NCBI RefSeq assembly: GCF_019279795.1
Contig: NC_056733.1
Location: forward strand, 1,424,363,917-1,424,427,916
Length of the DNA: 64,000 nucleotides
Reading direction: 5' to 3'
From: Protopterus annectens
Lineage: Eukaryota; Chordata; Ceratodontiformes; Protopteridae
Position 1 is the first letter of the stretch. Every line of letters begins with the position of its first letter. The notes beneath the pieces were generated by a model. The model was given only the letters and a program-made list of their open reading frames with translations. It was not told where the DNA came from and did no database searches. Position numbers and translations under genes: made by a program. Shown one piece after another: positions 44,934 to 56,425 of the stretch.

Positions 44934-45212
44934 TGGCTCCTGCTTGTGTGGAACACGCCTCAGGTGGCTCCTGCTTGTGTGGAACACGCCTCGGGTGGCT
45001 CCTGCTTGTGTGGAACACGCCTCGGGTGGCTCCTGCTTGTGTGGAACACGCCTCGGGTGGCTCCTGCTTGTGTGGAACACGCCTCGGGTGGCTCCTGCTT
45101 GTGTGGAACACGCCTCAGGTGGATCCTGCTTGTGTGGAACACACCTCAGGTGGATCCTGCTTGTGTGGAACACGCCTCAGGTGGATCCTGCTTGTATGGA
45201 ACACGCCTTAGA
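44934..45212 (+). repeat. 31-bp minisatellite, nine copies
   Basis: The unit is TGGCTCCTGCTTGTGTGGAA followed by CACGCCTCGGG. Copies start at 44934, 44965, 44996, 45027, 45058, 45089, 45120, 45151 and 45182. The first six have GGCTCC; the last three have GGATCC, and the last one is the most diverged (TTGTATGG, CCTTAGA). Because 31 is not a multiple of three and the unit has no stop in any frame, all six frames are open across the array; this gives several artefactual reading frames with repeats of 31 residues. Confidence 0.97.
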
Positions 45213-45599
45213 TGTAAGCATGAACAGGCTTCCGGTATTAGACAGCAGCAAAACTGTATGAAGCCTAGTGGGATATGCAAGCTTAGAGACCTTCTGTAAC
45301 TTTCCCTTCCAAGAAGGACAACAAATGTTAAGACCAAAACTATATGCACAGACTACTATCAATGTAAAATCAAAGCTGTTGGTACATGTCCATATCATTA
45401 ACTAAGCAGATACTATCCCGGACCAGAACACGGGCAGACAGATACTCATTCAGATTAATCTCTGTGGCCACTTAGCTTATGAAAGAAGGGTAAATTACTG
45501 AGTATTAAATTAACTGTGGCACATCAACTGAGACAGCATAAGTATCTGAAATTCCTAGAAGAGGTTACAGTACTGCAAAGTGCATTTTCCAAGACAAAT

Positions 45600-48500
45600 A
45601 CTTTAAACAGCATCCTCTGCAGATTTACAAGAAGTTAATGAAAGATTCTTTAGGGAAAGAAAAAAACATCTCAGTGCAGTAAGGTTTATTGTTAGGAAAT
45701 AGATACCTTTAATAGAGGTTTAGCACAACTTGAAAATGATAAAAAGTAGGGACTGAACACTGAACAGAAACTGGATCAAACTGCAAGGTGGACATCAAAG
45801 TCCAAAAGTGAAGTATATCATCATCCTTCTGCTGCCCATAGATACCGAAGAGACCAGTTACCCTTGTGTGCATTCTAAGTAGAGGCCTTTGTGAAGACAA
45901 AGAATCTGTACGACTCCTCTGGTTCCAGTGACTGGCCAGTGGTTTACAGAAGTCAAGCCATGAGTCTGAGGAGGTGAATGTACAGTAGTTTGCTGGACTG
46001 GGTCAAGAAAGTCTTGGTGGGACACAGTCATAAGGGCATCTTAAGAAGGGCAGAAGCAACAGGGAAAACTAGACCTGCCAAGGCCATAGGGAACTGTGAG
46101 GAAGATTTTTGGGCTCATGAAGTTATGATTTTCTGGATGTACTTCCTCAGAGAAAATAGAAAACAAAATGTACTGTAATCCAGTGTGGCACTTGTGAATG
46201 TCATCATCCTTGGAATATCCTCCAAAACAGAGTCAGAGAAATGATTTTGTTGCAATTGGTACCGGTCTGTGATGTTAACATGATGAATTAAGGCTTATCC
46301 CCTAGAAAGAATCATCTGGGTCAGTGATTGCTGTAAGACTATCAGAAAGCAGCAACAGAAAGTGAATTTAATTTGTCTGCCAAATAATGGCCTACCCTAG
46401 TATACAGATGGCCAGGTACCAGACTCACTAAGTCTCTTAGCATAAGGAATAAGATCCCCCAATGAGTTACCACACTGATGCCACCATGTTGGAAGAAATG
46501 GCAATAATGCCACAAAGGAGGAGTCATTAGGGGCTGATGGAGTTGGACTACCCAAATCTTATCCAAACATACTGGTCTATCTGCCCATTTAAATGACTCT
46601 CCCACACCCAATGGCTGCTGCATCTGTAATGACAGATGCCCCAAGGAGTTGGTAACAATACAAGTTTCCAGCGGCAAGACTTCCAATACTGTTCACTACT
46701 GTAGATGTTGTTTGCATGCTTTGGAGATTCTTATGGAAAGGGATATAGGATGACAGTTCTGTGCGCACAAACCCTTACTGTCCACTTTAGCACTTTTATG
46801 TGAAGTCTGGAATGGAAGCCACAGGATTGGCTGTAGCCAACAGATTCAAAGTACTGAGCCCACAATGTGTTGAAACAGATTTTGAATTCAAGATCTTGGG
46901 TACCTAGTTCTGTAGACAGAATGCCCAGTACTGAGAGAAATACACTTAGCAATGGACTGCATCCAACTGCCTTCATTTGAAGGTCAGCAGCTGGAAAAGT
47001 ATCAGCTGGGACTTTTCAGAATTCACTGTTATTCCCAGGAAGTGGAATGATTCAAGCAGGGAATCCTTAAATGTGTTCGCAGTTTGAACCCACGAGGAAC
47101 CAAGAGTGATTCATCCAAGTAATGCAAGATCTTGACTCCTTGCAGTTACAACCGTGGACTTGCATCTGGCAAACACCATAAGAGGGACAACATAAAAATA
47201 ACGGCCAGCTCCTGCTCATAAATGTGTGACCGTCTGGAGTCCTGACCATCCTGATGCATTAAGTATCCTGAATGTACAAAGAGCACATCAGGCTCATTCT
47301 AATAAAGTCAGAATGATGGACATTGTGTATGACCTTCCAAACTGTTTTGTTTTGGTATGAAGGTCACTTAAATCTAGAATTGCTCTAATGTCTTCTGCCA
47401 TTTTAGATAGCAAAAATAACTTGGAATAATATTCTAACCCTGACTGGTGGGACTTCATGAAAAACTCATTTTAACAAGTTTGATTTCTACTTACTACTTC
47501 CTGCTTTGCAGCATTTTTCTGACAGAATGGGAAGCCATGCATGGACAAGGAGGACAGCAAGAGAGGAGTTGTAAACAGGGCAGACTGCCCTCCTAATCCT
47601 GCTGTCCCAACAAGGTGGAGGGACAGACATCCATCAATACTACCCCTACAACAGGAAATTCATAAAAAACTTCAGGATGGCTGCTGCTGCTAACTACCCA
47701 AGGACACACCACACTCTCCTACAGAGTGCAGAAAACTCGCTTTCGAGATGATGTTCCTGTTGAAAATTGTCATGAACATTGAGGTTCCATGTCAAATTCC
47801 TTCTGCTGAGGCTTACACAGCAAGTTATGCCAAACGCACAAACTGGTACTGCTGTATCCCAGTAAAGTGCACAACATGAAGGCTGAAATTTCACACCAAC
47901 ATTCATGAAGGTCTTACAATCTCCTCCCACATTTTCAAATGCCCCTTAACTGCTGTCACACATACAAGAGGGCCAGAGAATCGAAAATCTAAAACCATTG
48001 CTTAATGTCCTCAGCAAAACTGAGATACATGTGCTGGTGAATAGTTATGCCAAATATGGTGACTCTAGCAGTTACCACAATGGTGTATAGCCACCATAAA
48101 GTTGTTCAATTTTGAATCTTGAGAGAAAACAAAAAAGCTTCTTAAGTCTTCCAATCTTGCTGCTAAGTTTGCTTGCTCTGGGCTGGTGCTAAATCATCTG
48201 TGGTCCTTATTCCCTACTGGAGGCAACAGTTTGGAAGACTGAAAGCCAGCTCCTATGTATTCATTGGTGTTGGCTCTAGGGGATCAACGTACAGCATCAA
48301 AGGAAACTAGAGCACAATACTGACAGGTAAAATCAGAAGAGACACGGGAAACTGGATCAACATCATTATGATCAGAGCTGCACACTTCAAGTCCAAAAAG
48401 CTCAGCATCAACACAGAAAAATAGCACCACCAGCAGGGTCACAAATCTAGTTCTGCAGAGACTGTCTGTATAACAGCATCTGCACCAACAAGCCTCCTGT

Positions 48501-48700
48501 AACGCCCACCCTTTTGAGCACCATTGCCTGTGTAATGACCAGTTGGTACCTTGTTAATAGCGAATAGCATTGTCTAGCTGTCTGACAATGTTCGCAGAAT
48601 GTATACAACATATCTTTTAAAGACACATCCCTTACCTCAAAACCTGCATGGTACAATATTCATGTACAAACACACTTTATATGGAACATTTGGGGAACTG
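45600..48700 (-). mobile_element. decayed DIRS-like YR retrotransposon
   Basis: Minus strand, multiply frameshifted. About 47450-47330: EYYSKLFLLSKM then IRAILDLSDLHTKTKQFG (RT start of DIRS type: YYSRLF.VPKK, RPILDL..LN). About 47100-46990: ESFHFLGITVNSEKSQL. About 46600: ASVITDAAAIGCGRVI (RNase-H-like TDAS.GWGA). About 46150-45960: a region like ILTVPYWPRQ.WFPLL and DLLTQ..HP..L.AW. About 45790: LQFDPVSVQCSVPTF, which fits the start of a tyrosine recombinase (DPVS..VP..L.FL). The upper part (47700-48700) may be the gag-like region, but no motif proves it. Termini were not found. Confidence 0.55.
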
Positions 48701-50329
48701 GGTTGTGATCTATTAAAATTCTGCACGCTAGGATTAGGGGAACAAGTTCTGTGACAAATACAGAAGCTACTAACTACAAAATGATGTTTTCTAATGCTAG
48801 ATTTTCAACACAGATGGGAAGGAAATCATGGAAAACTGAAAAAACAGAGATGCTGATAACATATTTGGCTTCATTCATTACAAGAGTGAAAGGGGAGGAT
48901 GATACAGCAGAATAGAGAGATCAGTGGACAGGCCCAGGAACCAAAGGAAGAAGTCCAAGAGAAAACTGGTATACTCAAGGGAGGGATAAAACAGACATGT
49001 ACAGCCTCCCAAGGTCCTTAAGAATCTGGCCAGTGTAGGATGTGCTCATGCATGGTGCTTAAAGTTGGATGCCTCCTCGGGGTGCTCACTTTAGAGCAAT
49101 ATTAAAACCAATTCAATCTGAAGTTAACCTAGTCTGAATCTTGCAGTTCTGTGTGAATCAATAAAGCAAAGGTTTTGTTCTTCATTAAGAGTGTAATGTT
49201 GGACTCTGGATATGAAAAGGAAAAAGTTGCTTGCGAATTAGAACAAGGCAGTCATGATATACCACATCCAAGTCGTAACAAAATTCCCAAAAACGGTGCT
49301 GCAACTTGATGATGAACTAGTAGCTTGGAGGCCACATGGAAGGAAACCATAAAAAGCTCACTGATTTGTTAGTTGTTTATGGCAGTAAAAGGCCATGCTT
49401 GAATACGTGGAGTATTTGTGACTAGCTGGAAACCGTAGAACCTGCCAGACTACAAATGTGCATTTTAAGGCAGGATAGATGGTGAAGTAGTTGGAACAAA
49501 TAGTACATCGATTAACAGACATAGAAGATAAGAAATTAAAGCATACACTGATGCTGTATGAGGTTGTTAAAGAGAAGAAAACGTGAACTTGTTTTTCTGT
49601 ATCAAAAATTAAGATGGAAGAGTGGATGGTTAGGGAGCAATTCCTCAGATATACAAGCATTGGCCAACTGCCAGATATTGTGCTTAAGTCTGGAAACCCA
49701 AGGCTAGTTTTTATTAAATCCTTGACTTGTTATAAAGAAATAATACTGTTGAGGCAGTGACAGCAAGGTTTAAGTTTAAGTTTTAAGGTCAGTTTAAGGG
49801 AAGCCAATGTTTGTGGAACATTATTACTCTAAAGTGGCATTAAGGTAGAGCTTATGATTTGTGGATGCAGTGTGGGTATATAAACAGGGGAGAATGAATT
49901 GTAGACTGTCAAGGTTTTGCCACTGCCAACTGCACTTATTGTGGAAAGACAATGTATAATCTGCATAATGTACTGAAGAAGCTAAGAAAGCTACCCAAGG
50001 AAGCAACCCAAATGCAGGAAAATCAAAGGATAAACAGACTGTTGGATTATATGAAGATGATCTGGGAGGAAAAAAAAAAAAGACACTAAGAAGAGAGGAC
50101 AATTAAAGGAAAAAGTTTATGTATGCATGCTATCCCAGGAACCAGATGAGTGGACAGTCGAGAGAATTTTACATGAACATTTTAACTGTGTTACTACGAG
50201 GACAAGCAATGTTATATGCAAGAAGGTGGACATTAAATAACGACTACAAGTATAGGTTGACAGTCTGTATGCAGTACAGGCTTAGTTCCATACTGTTTTT
50301 AAATGTCATGACTACTAACTCACTTCCAT
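48701..50329. other. unassigned intergenic DNA
   Basis: No frame or repeat family recognised. Confidence 0.45.
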
Positions 50330-50640
50330 TTGTCAGTGTCAGTACCACAGGAGTGATAGCCAACCCAGCAGTCTCTGAACTCCTTCACCTAAATAAAACC
50401 CAGTGGTAAAGCAAACACCTGCTCTAGAGACCTAAACCTATATTACTACATCAACAGCATCCATTGATGTGACAGACACCTAACCCAATGGATCCTGCCA
50501 TTTTTGAAAATAGGCTGCCCTTAACTACCAAGCAGAGTACTTCATTAGCAACCTTTAAAACCAGTCTGGATTACAGGATGGGTGATCACAAATTTTCACT
50601 GGGAATATGTGGAACATGGGGGAACACCATCCGTCTCACA
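50330..50640 (+). mobile_element. CR1-like LINE fragment H (ORF2 C-terminus)
   Basis: The plus strand reads NPAVSELLHLNKTQW at about 50363-50405 and, in another frame at 50488-50640, NRLPLTTKQSTSLATFKTSL then DYRMGDHKFSLGI. These match the conserved C-terminal region of copies A-C (NPELINMLHLKKSRS, LWNKIPVHVRQSTSLALFKR, LDQWMGDRRYTPGI). Strongly diverged and isolated; no 3' octamer end is obvious. Confidence 0.7.
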
Positions 50641-51721
50641 CTAATATTAGGGGAGAATAGGGGTACACAGTCAGTCTTCCACTAGTACTAGGTGATGGAA
50701 CTATGTTTCTTGACAGTCTCCTCGGGTATAAACTTAGTAAGAACCAATGACAAGCTAACATTTTATGCTGCTTTTGCATCAGTAATGCATACAGTAGTTT
50801 CTGAAACATCAACAAGAAAAAGAACAAAACTGTAATATTTCACTGTCTTAACTGTTTAGTGTGGTCTGTGTTGACAACACGAGTAGGTAAAATGACATAG
50901 AAAACTGAGGATTACAATGAACTGAATTAATTCCTACTAATAAGGGACAGATATGTGCACATATATTATACTTAACATTTAAGAATCATTAGCCATTTGT
51001 AAAATGTGAAGTCTCATGATACATAATGATGAATACTTAAGTATTAGTTATTAGCATGGTTATAGGTCTTTATTTTTGGAGAGAGAAAATTTTCTGTGTG
51101 AAGAGATAAATATTATGGAATAAAATTAGATTTTATTTTGCTGTTAGAAATTGAGTAGGGTGGAACTTTTGCTTTCATAATTGCATGGCATACTTAACAT
51201 GCTGATTAACAAATATATATAACATGAGCAAATTGAAAAAATATTTTCTTTTTTCTTCTGTTGCTTAGTATGAGCAAATAAATGTATGAAAATAATCTTA
51301 GTTTCCTTTGTATTCTAAAAAGTTTAGGTAAATGTTATTTGTAAATATATGCTTAATGACTTAAGTGCTTTCTTCCCCTGGTGAATTACTGCCAAGCAGG
51401 GCAAAAATGAATACTGTTACATGTCAAGTGAATACTAAATCTGTGAAGGATGAAAGTTGGATGACGAAAACAAAATGGGCACACAATACCAGATACAGAA
51501 CAGTGGAAGGCAGATATAGGTTATAAACAGTACAGTAAAGTAGTAAGGGAGACCTTTACTGTTTGGTAGCTTTTCCTTTTTATGGCACGAGTTGCAACTC
51601 ACTGTTCATTAACAGAGGAAAATGGTGTTTGGGGATCACTGGCTCTTTGAAAGGCTTCAGTCAGATATGGGAGGGAAATAAGTAATTTTGGTTCGAATTG
51701 TGGTTTGAACGTACGCATTAG

Positions 51722-51782
<61 letters not shown>

Positions 51783-52240
51783 ATCAGAAGATGCTTACAA
51801 TGGTAATGTCATAACAAGAGTGGTTAAAGAAATTCACAAACTCCTTGGTCTCTTGTGGGTGGGATGAAGAGGTGATTAATACAGAAGCAAAGGCATAAGG
51901 GCCGGCAGAAAACGAAACTGCAATTGTGAATATAAGCAATGAGGAGACGTCAGGAGCTCTCATTTTGTTTTGTTTTCATTTTAAACTTTAAAGTTTCAAG
52001 GCCATAAATAGGAAAAATGAAACAGAATGGGTCCAAAATCTGAAGGAAGTCCCCCACACACACTTTTCTTTTGATAGAATTTAAGTGTGTTGAGATGAAG
52101 TTTTAAAAAAAGAAAGCATCTTGAGAAGGATTAGAATGAGGACATGGCACACGGTGTCTGACGGCATAGTTATGAGCACAGTTGCTTGTTGACAGAGGAT
52201 TTGGTTGCAAGGTTGAGCAAGTACTGCAGATTTTGTAGGA
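50641..52240. other. unassigned intergenic DNA
   Basis: No coding frame. It holds the (AT)n run at 51729-51780. Confidence 0.5.
51729..51780 (+). repeat. (AT)n microsatellite
   Basis: About 26 AT units. Confidence 0.98.
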
Positions 52241-52560
52241 AACAACAAAAAAAGGCTATGGTGTAGGGAAACCGGTCCTCCAAAATATCATACAGTAGCA
52301 AAAACAAAGGAGGCAATGGAACACGGCAGTAAAGTTTAAAGATTTTAATCCCAAAACAAATAGTGAGCGCTTTCACAGCCAGAGCTGCTTCATCAGACAA
52401 ATAAACCTCCAAAGTGCAATATTTTTAAAAGACAGAACAGCCAATCAGCAAATAGAAGCAATTAAGGCGCAATTAAAAGCCCTTGATTCTATAAACACTC
52501 ACAATAAAAAATATATAATTCAGTTCAAAAGCCATTATACAAATATATTAATACAACTTA
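52240..52560 (-). mobile_element. Penelope-like 3' tail PLE3
   Basis: Minus strand: ATTGGCTGTTCTGTCTTTTA, TTTGTCTGATGAAGCAGCTC, TGGCTGTGAAAGCGCTCACT, GGGATTAAAATCTTTAAACT, then a GTGTTCCATTGCCTCC end. The CTGATGAAGC...GTGAAAGCGCT...AAAAT order is shared with PLE2 (27550-27630). No coding part remains, so this is a 5'-truncated copy or a solo tail. Assignment to PLE rests on the similarity to PLE2. Confidence 0.6.
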
Positions 52561-53049
52561 ACTATGCAGTGTATCAAACAATACTGCTGTGATGTTGGTG
52601 AAAATCAGGATAAGACGGACGAGAAGATTAAGCTCGGCGTAATAAACGATCAGCTAAAACCCACAGTTAGAATGTGGAGTAAAGGGAAAATGGAGGCATC
52701 CAGACTACACTCCAAAATGCAAAAACAAAGAGGACTAAACTTTTGACTTGGAGGCTAAAATTGTTTGATTTGTAAGTGAAACCATGTTTGATGGTTTCTT
52801 CAGAATTGCATCCTGGCAATACCTGATGAAGCTGCTTGGAAATATTAAGCACCGCTGTCAGCAAAATAAATGTTCTCTAGAGTTGGAATGCATGCATTTG
52901 AATACCAATGAGAAGGAAAATGCATACGTACATTTTGGAGGTTTATGTTTTTTATAACAGCAATAACTTTTATTAAAAAAAATAAGGTGGCTGGTGTGCT
53001 AGCAGATTCTCTGAGGTTTAACAGATCAGACACTAAGAATGCAATTATG
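52561..53049. other. unassigned; contains a further PLE-tail-like motif
   Basis: At 52822-52870 the plus strand reads CTGATGAAGCTGCTTGGAAA, later CAGCAAAATAAATGTTCTC, which has the same layout as PLE tails. It is not enough for a confident call. Confidence 0.3.
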
Positions 53050-54058
53050 GTGCCCTTGTGCACGGGATTACGAAAAATCCAGAGATCTACTGTCCTATTA
53101 ACCTAACAGCAATGTCAGGGAAAGTCAAGAAGAGAATCCTAAGACAGAGATTGGCTGCAGTCCTACAGAATAAAATGTATTTATTTTGTTTACCGGGTAA
53201 TGTCTGACTAGGCAATAAGTAAATTACCTTGAATGAGTGCTACAAGTGTGTTGTAAGGCAAACCTGATCCAGGATTATAGTTTGGTTAAAGATGTACATG
53301 ACAGAGTACCAGCAGGTGTAGTCTTCCCGTTCTTAAGCAACACCTTAAATTCCACGCTGTAGAGGAGGATGATATAAGAAATGAATTGAGTGCTATTAAC
53401 ACTAAGGAATCAGAATGCATTACGGTTAAATGTTAGGATGACAAGGACATTGGTGGGTGGGACACTGGAATATGGAAGTTGCCTAGTGGAGTAATGCAGA
53501 GGTCAGCAGAGGTCAGCCCTGGATCTAATTAATTGACTTTCTCTGTATTTCAGGCACAGAAAGGGGGAAGAGATCAAGGCTGACCTCTTCTCTGACTGCA
53601 TAAAGTTAGGGGCTGCTGTGAAGGGTAGTAGACAAAAAACTAAGCAAATAAGGCATAAAGGTAATTATCAGTGCAGAGAAAAAGTCCTGCATTTGGACTA
53701 CAATGACGAAGTATTAGCTGGGGGGAATGAACCTGATGACAATACAGCAAGAAAAGGATCTAGTGAACTTCATCACATGTAGGCTAGACCACCAGAAACA
53801 GAGAGAAGAAACAGTGGTGACAGTTAACAGAATGATGGGAAACATCCTTAGGAGGATGACAGAATTAAAAAGTAAAGGAACATGTAGTACACTGGGCTCT
53901 TGTCAGATATCACCAGGAACTGGATGTGCATTTTGGAGAGTACACAAGAGAGATATTAAAATGCTAGAAGGAATCCATTAGAAAGGCACCATAAGAAAGC
54001 ATGGGATAAAGAGGAATGCAAATGCCAAGGGACTAGAGAAATTAAAGCTCAACTCATC
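53050..54058 (+). mobile_element. CR1-like LINE fragment I, RT part (older subfamily)
   Basis: The plus strand, in several frames, reads an NPE.Y.PINLTAMSGKVKKRI-like block at 53080-53140, RHRKGEEIKADLFSDCIKLG at about 53545-53610 (RT palm; SDCIKLG stands where active copies have ADDTKLG), MMGNILRRM at about 53830, and FWRVHKRDIKMLEGIH at 53930-53980. These fit a widespread vertebrate CR1 type that is different from copies A-D. The catalytic Asp pair is lost. The sequence is interrupted at about 54058 by CR1 copy D and resumes at about 55535. Confidence 0.7.
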
Positions 54059-55534
54059 AATTATCTCTACTTGACTCCCAAGTAGACTATATCCTCTCCG
54101 TGATAGCAAGCACTTGTCTTACACAGTTATCACCTCACAACTCTTGTTACTTCTAGCATGTCGAGGGATCAGTTGCTTAGTATCCTGCTCAGCTGGTGAA
54201 CCTGGAAATATTGAGGCAGCAATGTTACACCTCATGTACACACAGAAGACCTCTCCGTGCTAGAATCACCCAACGCACGCATGCACAGGTTAGAATGATG
54301 CCACAATACAGAGATAAGATGATCAGTTTTAAACTGGCTTAACTCTGGTGTCATTCAAAGATCCAATGTGTCAATGCCTGGGATGACATGCTGGACACAA
54401 AGCCACGCTGCTCGCAAGGGGGGGCTTGCACCCCTGGGATCCCTGGGATTCCTTGGCAAACCCCATAGTGCCTTTTTAGGCAGGCTCAAAAAAATAAAAC
54501 CTACCCCCCTAGAACAAACAAAAGAAAAAACTAAGGTAATGCTGCTCAATGCCAGAAGTCTCAACCTCAAGAAGATGCACGACTGGAGGTTCTCAGTATG
54601 ACACCCACACCTCAAGATTGGTGGCATCGCTGCATGCATCGGAAAACATCCAGGTGCAATTAACCATAGGCAAGACTGCTATGCATTGTAGATACCCCTC
54701 ACTGTGAGATCTGATCACAAAACTCTCGCTGGAGGGGTCCTCATCCCCCCCCACCCGAAACAGCACCTGCAGGGCTGCATGGACAGGCAATCCCAAGCAA
54801 AACAAAGACTCTTTTTAAACAAAGGCAAAGCGTCCAGTCTGGTGACCCCAGCCATAAACAAACTCTATAAATAAAGGGAGAAAGCTACTACAGCAGCAAA
54901 ATCCTTAAAGGGTAGACACCATTGATCACTAGCTACAGCTAAAAAGAAACTATAAAAAAATCATTTTGAGAAAAAAATAGCTAAGACCTCTAAAGAACAA
55001 CCATAAAGCATTCTTTAGCTATGTCAAAAAACCTGAGAGGAAACTCCCAATATGCTCTCAATTAGTTCGCGTGCCTCCACCGACCCTGGGAATTACCCGT
55101 CCATTAGCTTGATTAAGCCTGATCTGCAAAGCCATGGAAAGGGTCAAATGGATCTCAATAAAGATGAAAACTCATCAACTTAAAAATGTAAACCCATACA
55201 TTACAAGATGGGTTGCAAACTGGCTGACAGAACCACTGCAAACTGGGGCGAGAGAGTTGAACACACATCCACACAGATATCCTAGAAAATACCCTTCGGG
55301 AAAAAAATAAGGTTACCCCTAGCTACCATATAGGTGGGCAATCCCTGAACACAGAAGACCAGAAGACCCAGGGGTGACCTATGCCTGACATACAAGGCCA
55401 TGTCAAACCCAGATTTGATGAATATGTTCATCTCTCAGTGTCACTGCTCGACAGAGGCACAGCTAATAATAATGCATATAGTCTCCGCCCTCGGGCAGAT
55501 AGCCTAGTATAAACCTATGAACCTATGAATCAGA
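54059..55534 (+). mobile_element. CR1-like LINE copy D, internally deleted mosaic
   Basis: Same family as B and C but condensed to about 1.5 kb by many internal deletions. In order: leader hairpin region (54060-54087), ORF1 start MSRDQLLSILLSW at 54158, an SGNH-domain piece around 54296-54400 (MPQYRDKMISF), the ORF2 start VMLLNARSLNLK at about 54535, endonuclease and linker pieces (VTPAINKLYK near 54845), RT pieces (NVNPYITRWVANWLTE near 55185-55235), the C-terminal end SVSLLDRGTA near 55437-55460 and the 3' octamers CCTATGAACCTATGAA at 55511-55530. No frame is intact. It is nested in fragment I. Confidence 0.85.
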
Positions 55535-55835
55535 GACCAAGAGAGACACAGGAGAAAATGGTATGAGTGCTTAAGATCCTGAAATGAGACATGAAGGGGT
55601 GGGAAGGACAGACAGAGAAGGACATACAAACAGTACATTGTACAGATCAACTACCTTTGGGATATGTGGAAGAACTTCTTCACATAGAGAATTACGGGCA
55701 TGTGGAATATACAACCAGAAGAGGTGGTGAAGGTACATGGAGGCATTCATGAAGGCACAAAACCAATACAGAAAAGAAGCAGAAGACAGGAAAGAGGAGG
55801 AGAAAAATGCTGAATGCACTTAACAAGTAGACCAC
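55535..55835 (+). mobile_element. CR1-like LINE fragment I, C-terminal part
   Basis: The plus strand gives VLKILK near 55570, LPLGYVEELLHIENYGHVEY at 55650-55710 and a GGEGTWRHS or, in frame, EVVKVHGGIHEGT text, comparable with the CR1 C-terminus (FF..R...MWN.LP.EVV.A....FK). It continues 53050-54058 after copy D; together they form one element. Confidence 0.6.
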
Positions 55836-56214
55836 AAGCATTTAGTCTCCTTCTGCTATCAGGCACATCAAACATAGTGAATTTAATGTCCATTGGAGCA
55901 AGTTAACTGCTTGATAGCAGTTTATTCAAAAGCCAAATGCATAAATTGTACACAACACCCAGAAAAGTTACAATTCCCAAACTAGCAGGTTGTCAAATGT
56001 TAAATAATAGCACTGGCATGAGATCAGTGTTGAGGTTAGCATTAAAGGTTGGTCTAGGATACTTTGAGAATTAGAGGAATCTTGGCTGGTGGTGAGCTTT
56101 GTCTCCTAGAATAAATATTGTGAAAGCACTTGTGCATGTCTGTGTTTTCTGCCAGTGACTGTTCCAAAGGAGTGGTTTTCAACTCTGTTGACATTCAGCT
56201 ATGCAGACCATCAC
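55836..56214. other. unassigned intergenic strip
   Basis: Nothing recognisable. Confidence 0.45.
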
Positions 56215-56425
56215 ATTGTCTTTATAGGTTCAAAGATAGTTACTAGGTATACAGTCCAAATACAGAATTGCCCCAAAGCAGTGCCTGGTTAAATTACTTG
56301 CTCAAGGTCACATACTACGTAAATGATGGCTGGGGGACTCAAACCCTGTGCCACAGTAGGTAACATGTTAAAATTTCAGAGCGTTAACACTCTGTGCTAA
56401 CTGCATTACCTTTAACAGACCTGTC
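56215..56425 (-). mobile_element. MIR/CORE-type SINE S8
   Basis: Minus strand: a tRNA head with AGTTAGCACAGAG (A-box-like) and CAGGGTTTGAGTCCCC (B-box-like), then ATGTGACCTTGAGCAAGTAA and TTTAACC, the hallmark of the MIR/CORE-SINE central domain (TGTGACCTTGGGCAAGTCAC in the mammalian consensus as I remember it). Old and diverged. It is the only core-SINE noticed in the window. Confidence 0.75.

Noticed and set aside
44761..45398. Six or more overlapping frames with a repeated HTSRSHPRRVPHKQE or CGTRLGWLLLVWNTP pattern
   Set aside because: They are all readings of the 31-bp minisatellite in different phases and strands; none has independent coding support.
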